Assembly: GCF_039555335.1 (NCBI RefSeq)
Contig: NC_092640.1
Coordinates: 44,666,099 to 44,730,098 of the forward strand
Length of the DNA stretch: 64,000 bases
Direction of reading: 5' to 3'
Origin: Amphiura filiformis
Lineage: Eukaryota > Echinodermata > Ophiuroidea > Amphilepidida > Amphiuridae
Shown here: piece by piece, positions 24,301 through 29,125 of the stretch
How the letters are laid out: each line of letters opens with the position of its first letter
Position numbering within the stretch: the stretch's first letter is position 1
Program-made: the position numbers and the translations under genes
Notes under the pieces: model-generated
What the model was told of the DNA's origin: nothing
Databases searched by the model: none
The model's input: only the letters and a program-made list of their open reading frames with translations

Positions 24301-26981
24301 ATTGCAGATATCAGAACCGGGGATGGTCCCCCTTCTCAATTCGAATAGCTCTGACACTTAACGTGCACAGGGTTTGACTCTTCCTGTACACAGGACCAAC
24401 AGCTTTACGTGACTTCCGAATCACGGGACGAAGCACATACACTACCTATATCTGCACGTGCTAAGCAGTGTATGGGGGCGCGAAGAAATTCTGAACTTAA
24501 TTGAAGGATTCCCGACCATATAGGTTGTTGTCTAATATAGAAAGATCCATAAAAAAAGGTCTCTATTGTCAATTAAATAAAAAAAACTGGATGTACATTA
24601 ATGATTTGTTACCAGTGGATAGGAAAGTGAATTTCAGGGGAAGGGCAAAAATATGAAGATTGCCTGAAATGTTTGCCCAAATGGTATTTGCAATTTTGCT
24701 CTGCCTTTGACAGGGTGGGAGAAATACCCTTCCACTATCTCAGAAGACACTCATATTGAACTTTATTTACTAACATCAAGTGGAAAATAAAATTAAAATA
24801 CGATGATGATAGATATTTAATTAGGCTTATTTTATAATTCAATGAAATTTGTCTTTGCTTCAGACGTCAATGAATGTAAAGAAGAGTTTGATAATTGCCA
24901 TATGTATGCTGCATGTACTAACACAGATGGGAGTTTCACATGTGAATGCAACAGTGGTTATGAAGGGGATGGAATCATCTGTGCAGGTATGTAATAGTAT
25001 ACAAATATTTTAATATTTAAAACAAATATTAAATATTTAAAATTATCAATGAGTGTGATGATTACAATATAATCACTTGAACATAAATTTCAGAAATATT
25101 TGTTTTATATCACTTAGGCAATTTTTTTTTATTTGATTTGATTTGTTCAGGTTTTGACAACCCTGGATAACCCAAGAAAGCCTCTATTGAAGCTTATTTC
25201 CATTGGGGTCCATTTGAACACCGGGATGGGTTGGGAACAGTCAGGGGTTAACACCCTACTCTTTTTCGAAACTGGCTGCGAGATACATGTACAGGTATGG
25301 CTCTCTGTACACGGGACCGACGGCTTAACGTCCCCTCCGAAGGACGGAGTACTTTCATGATTCATTTACCCAATTCTAAATGAACCATGGGGAGAGCGGA
25401 AGTCTGAATTTAATCTACAGAAGTTGCCAATTCATTTCAGACTTTTTTTTCCAAGTCAATATCCCAGCAAATCGCCACCGCCGGGAATCGAACCCGGGAC
25501 CTTATGCACTAAAGGCAAGTACCCTAACCATTGCGCCATGCTCTCCCAATAGAAACAAATTAGTTTGATCTTTTGATCGACCATAAATGCTTGGTTGATC
25601 CATATTATTTATGAAATCAATTAATTGACCTTTATTAATTCTGATAACATAAATCTTTGCTTGTATTGATATTGAAAAGTATAAATTTAGCATTAATTCT
25701 GATTAATTAGTCGTTAGTTCCTTAATAACAAACATCAAAGCATCATGTACGGTTGATCCAAAGATAGAATAAGTTTGTTTCTGGTGCCTTATATATAAAT
25801 TCAATAACATTTCAAGACATTGAATTACTGTTGAATTGTTGCTATAGTAAAAACATTAAATCGATATACATAGGGGGGAGAGGGCAAATAAAATTGGTAA
25901 TTTTTTTATAAAATGCTAGAGTGAACAATGATAGTGATGTAGCCATGTATCTTTTGTTTCTATTTATTTACAGGTGCATTAACAGCGGGTTCAATTGGAG
26001 CAACAGGTTGGATTGCAATTGGATTTCTTGTTGTCATTACTTTACTGACTTTATCTGCTATTCTAGGTGCATTTTGCTGTATTTATATACGCAATGGGAA
26101 AGTCTCAAGTGAAATTGACATACCTTACATAGCGGAACCTACAATAACGTCGTACAAAGTAGCAGATCTTGATCTTCGTACACCACTGGAAAACTACTCG
26201 GGGGCTGCAAGGCAGCTTAGCCCGACTTTCCCGTCATTATTGGTGAGTATTTTGAAGGCTGTAGTTATAGGTTGGGTTATTGATTTTTAGGGGTGTATTC
26301 GAACTTTTTTGACCACTAGCCAGTCGGGCATGTTAACTCATAAAAGTTACCAGCCCGATATTTGCCTGAGTCAGAGTACTATTAAAAAAGCACAATTTAC
26401 ACAAAAATATAACTTACTCTGACTGTGTTGCGAACCTTTGATTTATTGATGCATGGGAAAAGGAAGATTGATTGATGCATGGGAAAAGGAAGATAAATCC
26501 AAAAATTTATTTATTGTTTCACTTTCACATTGAAAACAGCAATTATATCATGCACATTGTTTTGACGTAGCTCGGGTGGTTTAGCTCAGGATTGCGACAT
26601 TTACCATGGCCAGTGTGTTGCATCCTTGGGCAAGATATAGCTTAATTTCCAAGTGTAAAATGGGGAGCTGCTGGGGGTAATCACAATCTAAGTCGCTGAG
26701 AGTATGTGCGTATCAGTTGCAGACTTAGTGAAGCGGAAATGATACTGATATATTTTTTTAAACATCATGTTTGTACATTGAATTAAGCTTTTGAAACTTG
26801 CTGCTGATTGTAAGGCGCTGTGATCTCTGTAGAGCGCCATATAAGTATTCGTTAATAATAATAAATAATAATAATTGAACAATTACACATTATTTGTTTC
26901 ATGTTTTCTCTGATTTTACAGGAGATGCCCCATAATGGTCAGAGCACCAATGTCTACAAAAGGTATCATTATTATCGGTAA
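75..26981 (+). CDS. EGF/SEA-domain single-pass transmembrane protein, 24 exons, 5' partial
   Basis: The exons are 75-317, 1975-2094, 2278-2412, 2986-3111, 4372-4491, 5395-5631, 6365-6508, 7201-7323, 7725-7856, 10678-10790, 12575-12806, 13545-13685, 14756-14896, 15742-15869, 16114-16324, 19550-19792, 20231-20353, 21087-21227, 21645-21779, 22274-22393, 22992-23234, 24864-24986, 25974-26242 and 26922-26981. Every junction has AG/GT and matching phase, and the total is 3,803 bases (2 + 1,267 codons including the stop). The order is EGF x11, SEA, EGF x2, SEA, EGF x9, TM, tail. Most EGF modules start Asp-Ile/Val-Asp/Asn-Glu-Cys and carry the C-x-N-x4-Y-x-C-x-C pattern, both known from calcium-binding EGF domains. 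SEA domains are known from mucins and other cell-surface proteins. I infer a type I surface protein. Signal peptide and first exons lie upstream of base 1. Two tandem genes instead of one remain possible, but no terminal exon or new start is visible between 16325 and 19549. Confidence 0.85.
559..958. mobile_element. MITE with TA/TATA target duplication and internal 32-bp repeat
   Basis: The ends GATGAGTTGAC and GTCAACTCATC are inverted repeats flanked by TATA on both sides. The inner inverted region includes CCGCCCTCTGTTG against CAACAGAGGGCG. The interior (about 698-800) holds three copies of a 32-bp unit (ttgtgtgatattatgtatat plus agcttgatgcat). The size and TA target suggest a non-autonomous Tc1/mariner-type element in the first intron. 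Confidence 0.75.
698..800. repeat. Three tandem copies of a 32-bp unit
   Basis: The unit contains gatattatgtatatagcttg and repeats three times with little change inside the MITE at 559-958. Confidence 0.85.
1116..1230. repeat. Dispersed repeat, copy 1
   Basis: The segment gaagccccattcaaatacat, then agctaattt, tgtaaaatgt and attttgtctt, recurs in the same order at 11828-11940. I do not know the family. Confidence 0.6.
1370..1800 (-). pseudogene. 3' end of a CR1/Rex-type LINE (RT C-terminus plus tail)
   Basis: On the minus strand, bases 1695-1510 encode a peptide with [15 protein letters not shown] and [11 protein letters not shown], the typical C-terminal pattern of CR1-like LINE reverse transcriptases. 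Its 3' tail (about 1440-1370, minus) contains AAAGCGCTTTG and a second GCGC box, then AT-rich DNA. The same tail plan is seen in the SINEs at 12140, 13917 and 26570. The copy is 5'-truncated and lies in an intron. Confidence 0.7.
1975..2094 (+). CDS. Exon with one calcium-binding EGF module (b)
   Basis: It follows ttgtttcag and ends before gtaagt. Its 40 codons begin [16 protein letters not shown] and contain GYECGC. The paralogous exon is 20231-20353, which has one extra codon. Confidence 0.9.
2278..2412 (+). CDS. Exon with one divergent EGF-like module (c)
   Basis: It follows tatgcag and ends before gtaaga, phase 1 to 1, 45 codons. It lacks the DxDEC start of the neighbours; the cysteines are in [16 protein letters not shown] and [10 protein letters not shown]. 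This is probably an EGF module without calcium binding. The paralogue is 21087-21227, which is two codons longer. Confidence 0.85.
2413..2985 (+). other. Intron, nothing recognised
   Basis: AT-rich unique-looking sequence between a gtaaga donor and a tctttaag acceptor. I see no repeat or exon in it. Confidence 0.7.
2986..3111 (+). CDS. Exon with one calcium-binding EGF module (d)
   Basis: It follows ctttaag and ends before gtgagt. Its 42 codons begin [13 protein letters not shown] and end with [18 protein letters not shown]. Its 3' half is the parent of the repeat array that follows. The paralogue is 21645-21779. Confidence 0.9.
3112..3871 (+). repeat. Tandem array of half-exon d plus splice donor (about 111-bp unit, 7 copies)
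   Basis: GTGAGT/GTGATT donors recur at 3112, 3222, 3333, 3444, 3554, 3665, 3783 and 3872. Each unit carries the last two thirds of exon d ([13 protein letters not shown], then RTC) followed by the first bases of the intron, with no 3' splice acceptor. In the 111-bp units the frame stays open across the donor; the two 110-bp links bring in a TAG. The last two copies are decayed. The units are probably intronic by-products of unequal exchange rather than working exons. Confidence 0.85.
4372..4491 (+). CDS. Exon with one calcium-binding EGF module (e)
   Basis: It follows catccag and ends before gtaaga. Its 40 codons begin [17 protein letters not shown] and contain TCTCDTGY. The paralogue is 22274-22393, of the same length. 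Confidence 0.9.
4627..4685. repeat. Perfect 59-bp palindrome
   Basis: The arms ATTGTAATAAATAGGTCCCT and AGGGACCTATTTATTACAAT are exact reverse complements around a centre of GTATCACCAGTGGTGATAC. It may form a hairpin or be the core of a MITE. It lies in the intron after exon e. Confidence 0.9.
4700..4944. mobile_element. Probable palindromic MITE
   Basis: CTGGGCAGAAAAAACCTATG on the left pairs imperfectly with CTTCTATGTAAA on the right, the latter near ttttcccgcccag. The inner sequences tcatttggcaaaacaggga and ccttgttttgccaaatgag are also inverted. I did not find a clear target duplication. Confidence 0.55.
5395..5631 (+). CDS. Exon with two calcium-binding EGF modules (f)
   Basis: It follows tcctcag and ends before gtatgt. 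Its 79 codons hold [16 protein letters not shown] and [17 protein letters not shown], ending with YFGDGATC. The paralogue is 22992-23234. Confidence 0.9.
5786..5975 (+). repeat. SINE-like fragment in intron
   Basis: cttgggcaaggtgctttacc, cacttgcctctctctacc and aaaatggggagctgttatg are the body of a SINE type related to the one at 26570-26870 (cttgggcaagatatagc, aaaatggggagctgctggg). No intact tRNA-like head is visible. Confidence 0.55.
6365..6508 (+). CDS. Exon with one calcium-binding EGF module (g)
   Basis: It follows gatccag and ends before gtaagtg. Its 48 codons begin [20 protein letters not shown] and include [12 protein letters not shown] see no counterpart of this exon in the second block. 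Confidence 0.9.
   Translation: MSMNAQASSTLTTVQQTPYVSTLLGHSGVCVIWAMRSLQLPMRSSCV
6516..6680 (+). repeat. Two decayed partial copies of exon g with its donor
   Basis: At 6522-6624 the sequence aactccctatgtatcaatat through gaggagttcatgtctaggtaagtg repeats exon g from its middle to its donor, and a third, shorter piece follows at about 6640-6677. Neither has an acceptor. This is the same pattern as the array after exon d. Confidence 0.8.
7201..7323 (+). CDS. Exon with one calcium-binding EGF module (h)
   Basis: It follows tgtttcag and ends before gtatgt. Its 41 codons begin [18 protein letters not shown] and end EGDGITC. The paralogue is 24864-24986, of the same length. Confidence 0.9.
7332..7447 (+). 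repeat. Decayed partial copy of exon h with its donor
   Basis: gtttgataactgtcatatg, cacctgtgaatgcaataatg and ttttaaaggggatgg, ending in cctgtacaggtat, copy exon h from its middle to the donor with frame damage. There is no acceptor or DVNEC start. Confidence 0.75.
7725..7856 (+). CDS. Exon with one calcium-binding EGF module (i)
   Basis: It follows tctttcag and ends before gttagt. Its 44 codons begin [19 protein letters not shown] and contain [14 protein letters not shown]. It is the parent of the 127-bp array that follows and has no visible counterpart in the second block. Confidence 0.9.
7857..9308 (+). repeat. Tandem array of half-exon i plus splice donor (127-bp unit, 7 copies, split by a MITE)
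   Basis: GTTAGT donors begin units at 7857, 7984, 8835, 8962, 9089 and 9216. A copy at 8712 lacks four bases. Each unit joins the first 11 bases of the intron to the middle of exon i ([19 protein letters not shown] and on to the donor). Because 127 is not a multiple of 3, the frame changes at each unit. Copies at 8835-9215 are almost identical, so amplification was recent. Copy 2 is split by the 608-bp element at 8070, and the last copy is cut at about 9302. Confidence 0.9.
8070..8677. mobile_element. 608-bp MITE with about 190-bp inverted repeats, TA target
   Basis: The ends AACACAGCCAAATTAAAAAG and CTTTTTAATTTGGCTGTGTT are exact reverse complements, and the similarity continues inward to about 8270 and 8494. 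TA at 8068-8069 and 8678-8679 is the target duplication; removing the element restores the exon repeat text cagacaaac-TA-ctatag. This points to a Tc1/mariner-type non-autonomous element. Confidence 0.9.
9611..10657 (-). mobile_element. 1,047-bp internally deleted Tc1/mariner-like transposon
   Basis: The ends CCGGGTGTCCCAAAAGTCCC and acttttgggacacgctg are inverted, as are the adjacent TTAACATTGTGAATT and aattcacaatgttaa. TA flanks both sides (9609-9610, 10658-10659). The only coding part is the DNA-binding N-terminus on the minus strand; the catalytic domain is absent, so it cannot move by itself. Confidence 0.8.
9883..10282 (-). pseudogene. N-terminal helix-turn-helix part of a transposase
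   Basis: The minus-strand frame runs from [19 protein letters not shown] through [19 protein letters not shown], a GRGRTGRSA linker and [20 protein letters not shown] to [10 protein letters not shown]. The double helix-turn-helix with an arginine-rich linker is typical of the DUF4817/mariner-like transposase N-terminus. The chain ends just after the second helix, and the DDE catalytic domain is missing. Confidence 0.75.
10678..10790 (+). CDS. Exon for N-terminal half of SEA domain 1
   Basis: It follows tattttag in phase 1 and ends in phase 0 before gtaagt. The 113 bases encode [17 protein letters not shown] and then [12 protein letters not shown]. The phase pattern (1 in, 0 out) and length match the N-terminal SEA exon at 15742-15869. 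It lies only 20 bases from the transposon end at 10657, so the acceptor's pyrimidine tract is short and partly transposon-derived. Confidence 0.75.
10791..11670 (+). repeat. Two decayed tandem copies of SEA-1 exon 3' part, split by a MITE
   Basis: attcaacttggtgaagggtt recurs at about 10850 and continues, after the inserted element, with cacagaggcaaatagagatg at about 11522. A third copy (ggtttcaactctgttgtgat, tgtcaacacagaagc) is at about 11620. The unit is near 143 bp. These are copies of SEA exon 10678-10790 with intron sequence and are not open in frame. Confidence 0.7.
10876..11506. mobile_element. 631-bp MITE, CAATTGAAT ends, TTTAAT duplication
   Basis: CAATTGAATATATGAAT on the left pairs with ATTCATGTATTCAATTG on the right, and ccacccaagtccat pairs with atggacttgggtgg. 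TTTAAT is present at 10870-10875 and 11507-11512. It splits a copy of the SEA exon repeat. Superfamily not assigned. Confidence 0.7.
11828..11940. repeat. Dispersed repeat, copy 2
   Basis: It matches 1116-1230 in order: gaagccccattcaaatacat, agctaattt, tgtaaaatgt, ttttgtctt. Confidence 0.6.
12135..12452 (-). repeat. tRNA-derived SINE
   Basis: Read on the minus strand it begins gggcacggtggctcagtgg (A-box-like) and has gggttcgattcc (B-box-like), then a body, and ends with AAAGCGCTTTG and AGCGCTATATAAAT near 12140. The tail is shared with the LINE fragment at 1370-1800, its likely mobilising partner. Confidence 0.8.
12575..12806 (+). CDS. Exon for C-terminal half of SEA domain 1
   Basis: It follows caatacag in phase 0 and ends in phase 1 before gtatga. 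Its 77 codons begin [19 protein letters not shown] and include [14 protein letters not shown]. The Gly-Ser-hydrophobic cleavage motif expected between the two central strands is replaced by DGAEV, so this SEA is probably not self-cleaved. Confidence 0.85.
13079..13202. repeat. Short palindromic MITE
   Basis: CAGTGGTGTAGCGTC and actacgccactg are inverted ends around G-rich and C-rich runs (ggggggcacatgcccccc). Fragments with the same GGCGTAG ends occur at 29645, 56590 and 57465. Confidence 0.65.
13545..13685 (+). CDS. Exon with EGF-like module between the SEA domains (1)
   Basis: It follows ttctgtag and ends before gtaagt, phase 1 to 1, 47 codons. Cysteines lie in [19 protein letters not shown] and [12 protein letters not shown]. 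It lacks the calcium-binding start. It pairs in style with the next exon. Confidence 0.85.
13725..13818 (-). repeat. tRNA-like SINE head
   Basis: On the minus strand gttagctctattggttagag is an A-box-like region and aagttcaattcctg a B-box-like region, about 35 bases apart. The arms do not pair well enough for a working tRNA. Confidence 0.5.
13917..14264 (-). repeat. tRNA-derived SINE
   Basis: The minus strand starts gagagcgagttggtgcagc, has ggtttaagcccgg as a B-box-like region near 14190-14210, and ends with TGCTTTGAATCC and AGCACTATATAAATCC near 13925, the same tail plan as the SINE at 12135. Confidence 0.7.
14756..14896 (+). CDS. Exon with EGF-like module between the SEA domains (2)
   Basis: It follows tgatacag and ends before gtaagt, 47 codons, phase 1 to 1. 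Cysteines lie in [19 protein letters not shown] and [12 protein letters not shown]. It has the same length and cysteine plan as 13545-13685, so the two probably arose by duplication. Confidence 0.85.
14960..15140. repeat. Pyrimidine-rich stretch in intron
   Basis: Long runs of T and C (ttccttctatttcatttctt and similar). Low-complexity DNA without coding meaning. Confidence 0.8.
15155..15568. mobile_element. 414-bp MITE, TA target
   Basis: The ends GGGTATTAAATAAAAGGCAC and GTGCCTTTATTTAAATGCCC are inverted with one or two changes, and TTTAATGCCCACGTGACT pairs with ggtcacgtgggcattaaa. TA flanks both ends. The inside resembles the element at 20568-21056. Confidence 0.8.
15742..15869 (+). CDS. 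Exon for N-terminal half of SEA domain 2
   Basis: It follows gtattcag in phase 1 and ends in phase 0 before gtaaga, 128 bases. It encodes [19 protein letters not shown] and then [12 protein letters not shown], the first strand and helix of a SEA domain. Confidence 0.85.
16114..16324 (+). CDS. Exon for C-terminal half of SEA domain 2, with self-cleavage motif
   Basis: It follows cctttcag in phase 0 and ends in phase 1 before gtatgt, 211 bases. It contains [15 protein letters not shown]; the GSIIV at 16180-16194 fits the known Gly|Ser-Val-Val-Val autoproteolysis consensus of SEA domains. I infer cleavage of the chain into two associated subunits. Confidence 0.85.
16325..19549 (+). other. Long intron between the two EGF blocks
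   Basis: No EGF, SEA, transmembrane or terminal exon is visible. A short piece at 18348-18425 (tatctcaatttccaattttg, ttacgaactcaatatcttcg) is a fragment of the 423-bp MITE family seen whole at 28519 and 51988. The rest is AT-rich and unassigned. This is the boundary of the internal duplication, so a missed exon here would matter. Confidence 0.6.
19550..19792 (+). CDS. Exon with two calcium-binding EGF modules (block 2, a')
   Basis: It follows gcacccag and ends before gttagt. It has 81 codons like exon a (75-317), with only a few substitutions, for example DSGTAEC for DSGAAEC and CQDGFIGDG for CQDMFMGDG. Confidence 0.9.
20231..20353 (+). CDS. Exon with one calcium-binding EGF module (b')
   Basis: It follows tgtttcag and ends before gtaagt. 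Its 41 codons begin [16 protein letters not shown]. It is one codon longer than exon b (SDDNLTC for SDDTTC). Confidence 0.9.
20568..21056. mobile_element. 489-bp MITE with CAGTC ends, TTTAA duplication
   Basis: CAGTCTATAATATCGAATTG on the left and CAATTCGATATTATAGACTG on the right are exact reverse complements; the arms continue to about 20605. TTTAA lies at 20563-20567 and 21057-21061. Confidence 0.85.
21087..21227 (+). CDS. Exon with divergent EGF-like module (c')
   Basis: It follows ttatgcag and ends before gtaaga, 47 codons. It contains [16 protein letters not shown] and [14 protein letters not shown]. It is the counterpart of 2278-2412. Confidence 0.85.
21645..21779 (+). CDS. Exon with one calcium-binding EGF module (d')
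   Basis: It follows tctaag and ends before gtgagt. Its 45 codons begin [20 protein letters not shown]. It is the counterpart of 2986-3111. Confidence 0.9.
21780..21905 (+). repeat. One decayed half-copy of exon d'
   Basis: After gtgagtatctgggtgtgtag, the text caatgaggaactagggtaaa, then gctgtagctaatggctatg and agataatgatcaacttatag, copies the end of the exon. It is a single, broken unit of the type amplified at 3112-3871, so the first duplication probably predates the block duplication. Confidence 0.7.
22274..22393 (+). CDS. Exon with one calcium-binding EGF module (e')
   Basis: It follows catccag and ends before gtaaga. Its 40 codons begin [17 protein letters not shown]. It is the counterpart of 4372-4491. 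Confidence 0.9.
22424..22731. mobile_element. Possible MITE with CAGGCCCRTC ends
   Basis: caggcccatcggaac on the left is loosely inverted to tttgacgggcctg on the right, and ggccgcaccactttc occurs near both ends. The interior is AT-rich, then GC-rich. Target duplication not clear. Confidence 0.45.
22992..23234 (+). CDS. Exon with two calcium-binding EGF modules (f')
   Basis: It follows tcctcag and ends before gtacaa. Its 81 codons hold [16 protein letters not shown] and [17 protein letters not shown]. It is the counterpart of 5395-5631. Confidence 0.9.
23270..23905. mobile_element. TA-target MITE carrying a 52-bp minisatellite
   Basis: CACTACAAGATT at the left and AATCTTGTAGTG at the right are exact inverted ends, each flanked by TA (23268-23269, 23906-23907). 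Most of the interior is the 52-bp array. It looks like a Tc1/mariner-type MITE whose centre has expanded in tandem. Confidence 0.8.
23305..23812. repeat. 52-bp tandem repeat, about 9-10 copies
   Basis: The unit gtacacacagagtacctaca, cagtaccaatgctgctactg, tgctactgactg repeats at exact 52-base spacing (for example 23360, 23412) with almost no change; only the last copy differs. It is rich in GTAC-centred pairs. Confidence 0.95.
24355..24440. repeat. Decayed SINE body fragment
   Basis: ctgtacacaggaccaacag, acgtgacttccgaatcacg and ggacgaag resemble ctgtacacgggaccgacggc, ttaacgtcccctccgaaggac in the SINE at 25150-25550. Confidence 0.5.
24864..24986 (+). CDS. Exon with one calcium-binding EGF module (h')
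   Basis: It follows tgcttcag and ends before gtatgt. Its 41 codons begin [18 protein letters not shown]. It is the counterpart of 7201-7323. Exon g has no counterpart before it, and this is the last EGF before the membrane. Confidence 0.9.
25150..25550 (-). repeat. tRNA-derived SINE
   Basis: The minus strand starts ttgggagagcatggcgcaat, ggttagggtacttgcc and has cccgggttcgattcccgg (B-box with paired flanks) at about 25484-25500. The body to about 25150 includes ctccgtccttcggagg and gtcccgtgtacagag. Confidence 0.75.
25974..26242 (+). CDS. Exon with transmembrane segment and most of the cytoplasmic tail
   Basis: It follows tttacag in phase 1 and ends in phase 0 before gtgagt. A 27-residue hydrophobic segment ([19 protein letters not shown] to CIYI, coded from 26009) is followed by RNGK, a stop-transfer signal. 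The tail includes [19 protein letters not shown] and SPTFPSLL, with tyrosines that could be regulatory sites. Confidence 0.9.
26570..26875 (+). repeat. SINE with (TAA)n tail
   Basis: The body has catccttgggcaagatatag and aaaatggggagctgctggg. The tail is aaggcgctgtgatctctgta, gagcgccatataagtattcg, then taataataaataataataa. The GGCGC...GCGCCATATAA tail follows the same plan as the LINE tail at 1370. Confidence 0.7.
26922..26981 (+). CDS. Last coding exon, cytoplasmic C-terminus
   Basis: It follows gattttacag in phase 0. Twenty codons encode [19 protein letters not shown] and TAA. The tyrosine-rich end is unusual. AATAAA sites at 28008 and 28092 are possible polyadenylation signals, which would place the MITEs at 27074 and 27601 in the 3' UTR. 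Confidence 0.8.
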   Translation, partial: EMPHNGQSTNVYKRYHYYR

Positions 26982-27073
26982 ACTGGAGCTGGTGCTTATC
27001 TTTTGAGAGGACACCACAACCATATTGTCCAGTGGAAAGTGATCTGCATATTGATGAGCAATAGTTGACTATA

Positions 27074-27383
27074 AGGGACCGTTCACAAACACTTGTTAGG
27101 GGGGCCTGATGCAAAAAAATTTCATCACAAAATTTTTTCGGGCCTCCCCCTTTTCGGGCCTCCCCCTTTTCAGATCTCAAAAATTTCGAGCCCCCCCTTT
27201 TGGGTCAACCCAATAGAAAAGCATATAAACTCAATTTTAGTGGGAAAATTTGGTCAATTTTTTCAGGGCCCCCCTTACGAGGGTCAAAACTTTTAAGGGC
27301 CCCCCATTTTGCATAAGGCCCCCAACAAGTGTTTGCCCCCCATTTTGCATAAGGCCCCCAACAAGTGTTTGTGAACGGTCCCT
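27074..27383. mobile_element. MITE with AGGGACCGTTCACAAACAC ends
   Basis: AGGGACCGTTCACAAACACT and AGTGTTTGTGAACGGTCCCT are exact reverse complements. The interior is rich in G and C runs (gggcctcccccttt, gggccccccat). It probably lies in the 3' UTR of the EGF/SEA gene. Confidence 0.85.
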
Positions 27384-27600
27384 AAAGCCGCCCATATAAC
27401 ATTGCACTCCACAAAGGGGCAGTATGTTGGAATGTCTCATGATCTGATTGAGCCAATCAGACCAAAGTCGGCAATAATGAAATTGAGCAAATTAAGGAGA
27501 AAACATGATTAGAAAATTAACATAAAAAGTTCATTACTTTGTATGCCAAGGACTTAAGGATTTCATAAGCTTAAGTATAATAAGTAAAGAGCAAGTTAAT

Positions 27601-27732
27601 AGAGAGATTGCGATTTCCAAACGTAGCATCGAACGTACGTGGAATCTATATTAGGAATCCCATCACAGGAGAGTGGTTTTGAATAGATTCCATGTACGTT
27701 CGATATGTATGTTTGGAAATCGCAATCTCTCT
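27601..27732. mobile_element. 132-bp palindromic MITE
   Basis: AGAGAGATTGCGATTTCCAA and TTGGAAATCGCAATCTCTCT are exact reverse complements; atcgaacgtacgtggaatct pairs with agattccatgtacgttcgat. Confidence 0.85.
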
Positions 27733-28098
27733 AGTGGATTAGATCATATCACATATGTGACCATCCACCACAAATGGGCTGTAATGTTGGCATTTTCATT
27801 TTTGAGATATTGCTCAAAATGTCCCTGTTGCTTGTTTGCAAGGTAGTAAAACTCAGTAAAGGACAATATCTCAAAACAATCTCTGCTGACATTACCACCT
27901 ATTCGTGGTGGAATGGTCACACATTAATAAGGAAAAGGGCAAAACGACAGGGGCAAACAAATGTATAAAGTTGTCGGCAAAGCAGATGAAACAAAGTTAT
28001 AAAATTAAATAAATATCACTAGGAAATAAAGTCCTTGAAATCTGACATGTATAATGTTTTAACTGTTTTGTCAAATGAAACAAATTTGTAAAATAAAT

Positions 28099-28314
28099 AT
28101 TGCAATGAAGTAAAATCCCTGAAATGAATCGCTGAAAAATCACCGAAACCCCACTGACAATTCTATCATTTAAGTGAGTTTAAGTGTGATTAGTGTCCAA
28201 GGTCATTGCACTAATCGCACTGAAACTTGCTTACCAAATTATCAGTGGTGTTTCAGTATTACTCATTTCATTGTTCATTTCAAATTGCAGTGATTTTATT
28301 TCATAGTGCAATTA
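28099..28314. repeat. Imperfect inverted repeat element
   Basis: attgcaatgaagtaaaatcc and gaaaccccactgacaatt on the left pair imperfectly with attatcagtggtgtttcag and tgattttatttcatagtgca on the right. Confidence 0.5.
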
Positions 28315-28518
28315 TATAAATTGATTTATGATTAAAGGGAAAGAAAACATTAAATCAACATCAACAATTTAATAGTATATTAGCAAAAGCTATAGTAAAT
28401 ATTTGCAAATTTAAATTGTGCTTTCTTTTTTGCCATACCCATTTAAAAGGTTATCACTGATTTCATGTATACATTTTTGGATCATAATAATCATGTGTGT
28501 TGCATAAAACATTTAAAT

Positions 28519-28941
28519 GTGACATGTCATGTCAAAAGGAGACACTTTTGGGCAGGATCGTAAATGGAGAAATAGCCAAAAATCTGCCTGGGGGTGATTT
28601 TTTTCACAATTTGGGTTTGTTGCGAATTTGTAATGTTGTTAATGTTAAAATATTGTCTGATAGTTTCAGACCGGATAGGCCCGGATAACTGGCATCTTGT
28701 ATTTTTTGAGACATTTATCAAGGTAATTCCTACTCTCAACATTGTCAATAATATTTTTAAAGGCCAATATCTCAATTTCCAATTTTATAATACCATAACT
28801 TTCAAACTCAATATCTTCGCTTAGGAATATCCGATTTCATTGGGGAAAACTGCGTTGTGGAGCAAAATATCTTTAAGATATGTAAAAACCTCAAAATTGA
28901 TAACCTGCCCAAAAGTGTCTCATTTTGACATGACACGTCAC
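28519..28941. mobile_element. 423-bp MITE family member, AAAT duplication
   Basis: GTGACATGTCATGTCAAAAG and TTTTGACATGACACGTCAC are the inverted ends; cacttttgggcag pairs with ctgcccaaaagtg. AAAT is on both sides. A second full copy is at 51988-52408 (ATAT duplication) and a fragment at 18348-18425. Confidence 0.85.
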
Positions 28942-29079
28942 AAATACTAACTCTGAGAGCGTAAATTGTATTACTGTCATAAGTGTATACTGCTAGTAAC
29001 GACTATGCTAAAAAAAACGGCACTAATCAACTGAGCAAGAAGAGTGGGAGATAAAAATCTTCCATCTTTCCTTCTTCTT

Positions 29080-29125
29080 TAACATGCCTATGTTGCTCAG
29101 TTGGTTAGAGCGTTGTGCATTAATT
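29080..29125 (+). repeat. tRNA-like fragment
   Basis: tgttgctcagttggttagag and cgttgtgc look like the 5' half of a tRNA (D-arm and A-box). The 3' half is missing, so this is at most a SINE or tRNA relic. Confidence 0.35.
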
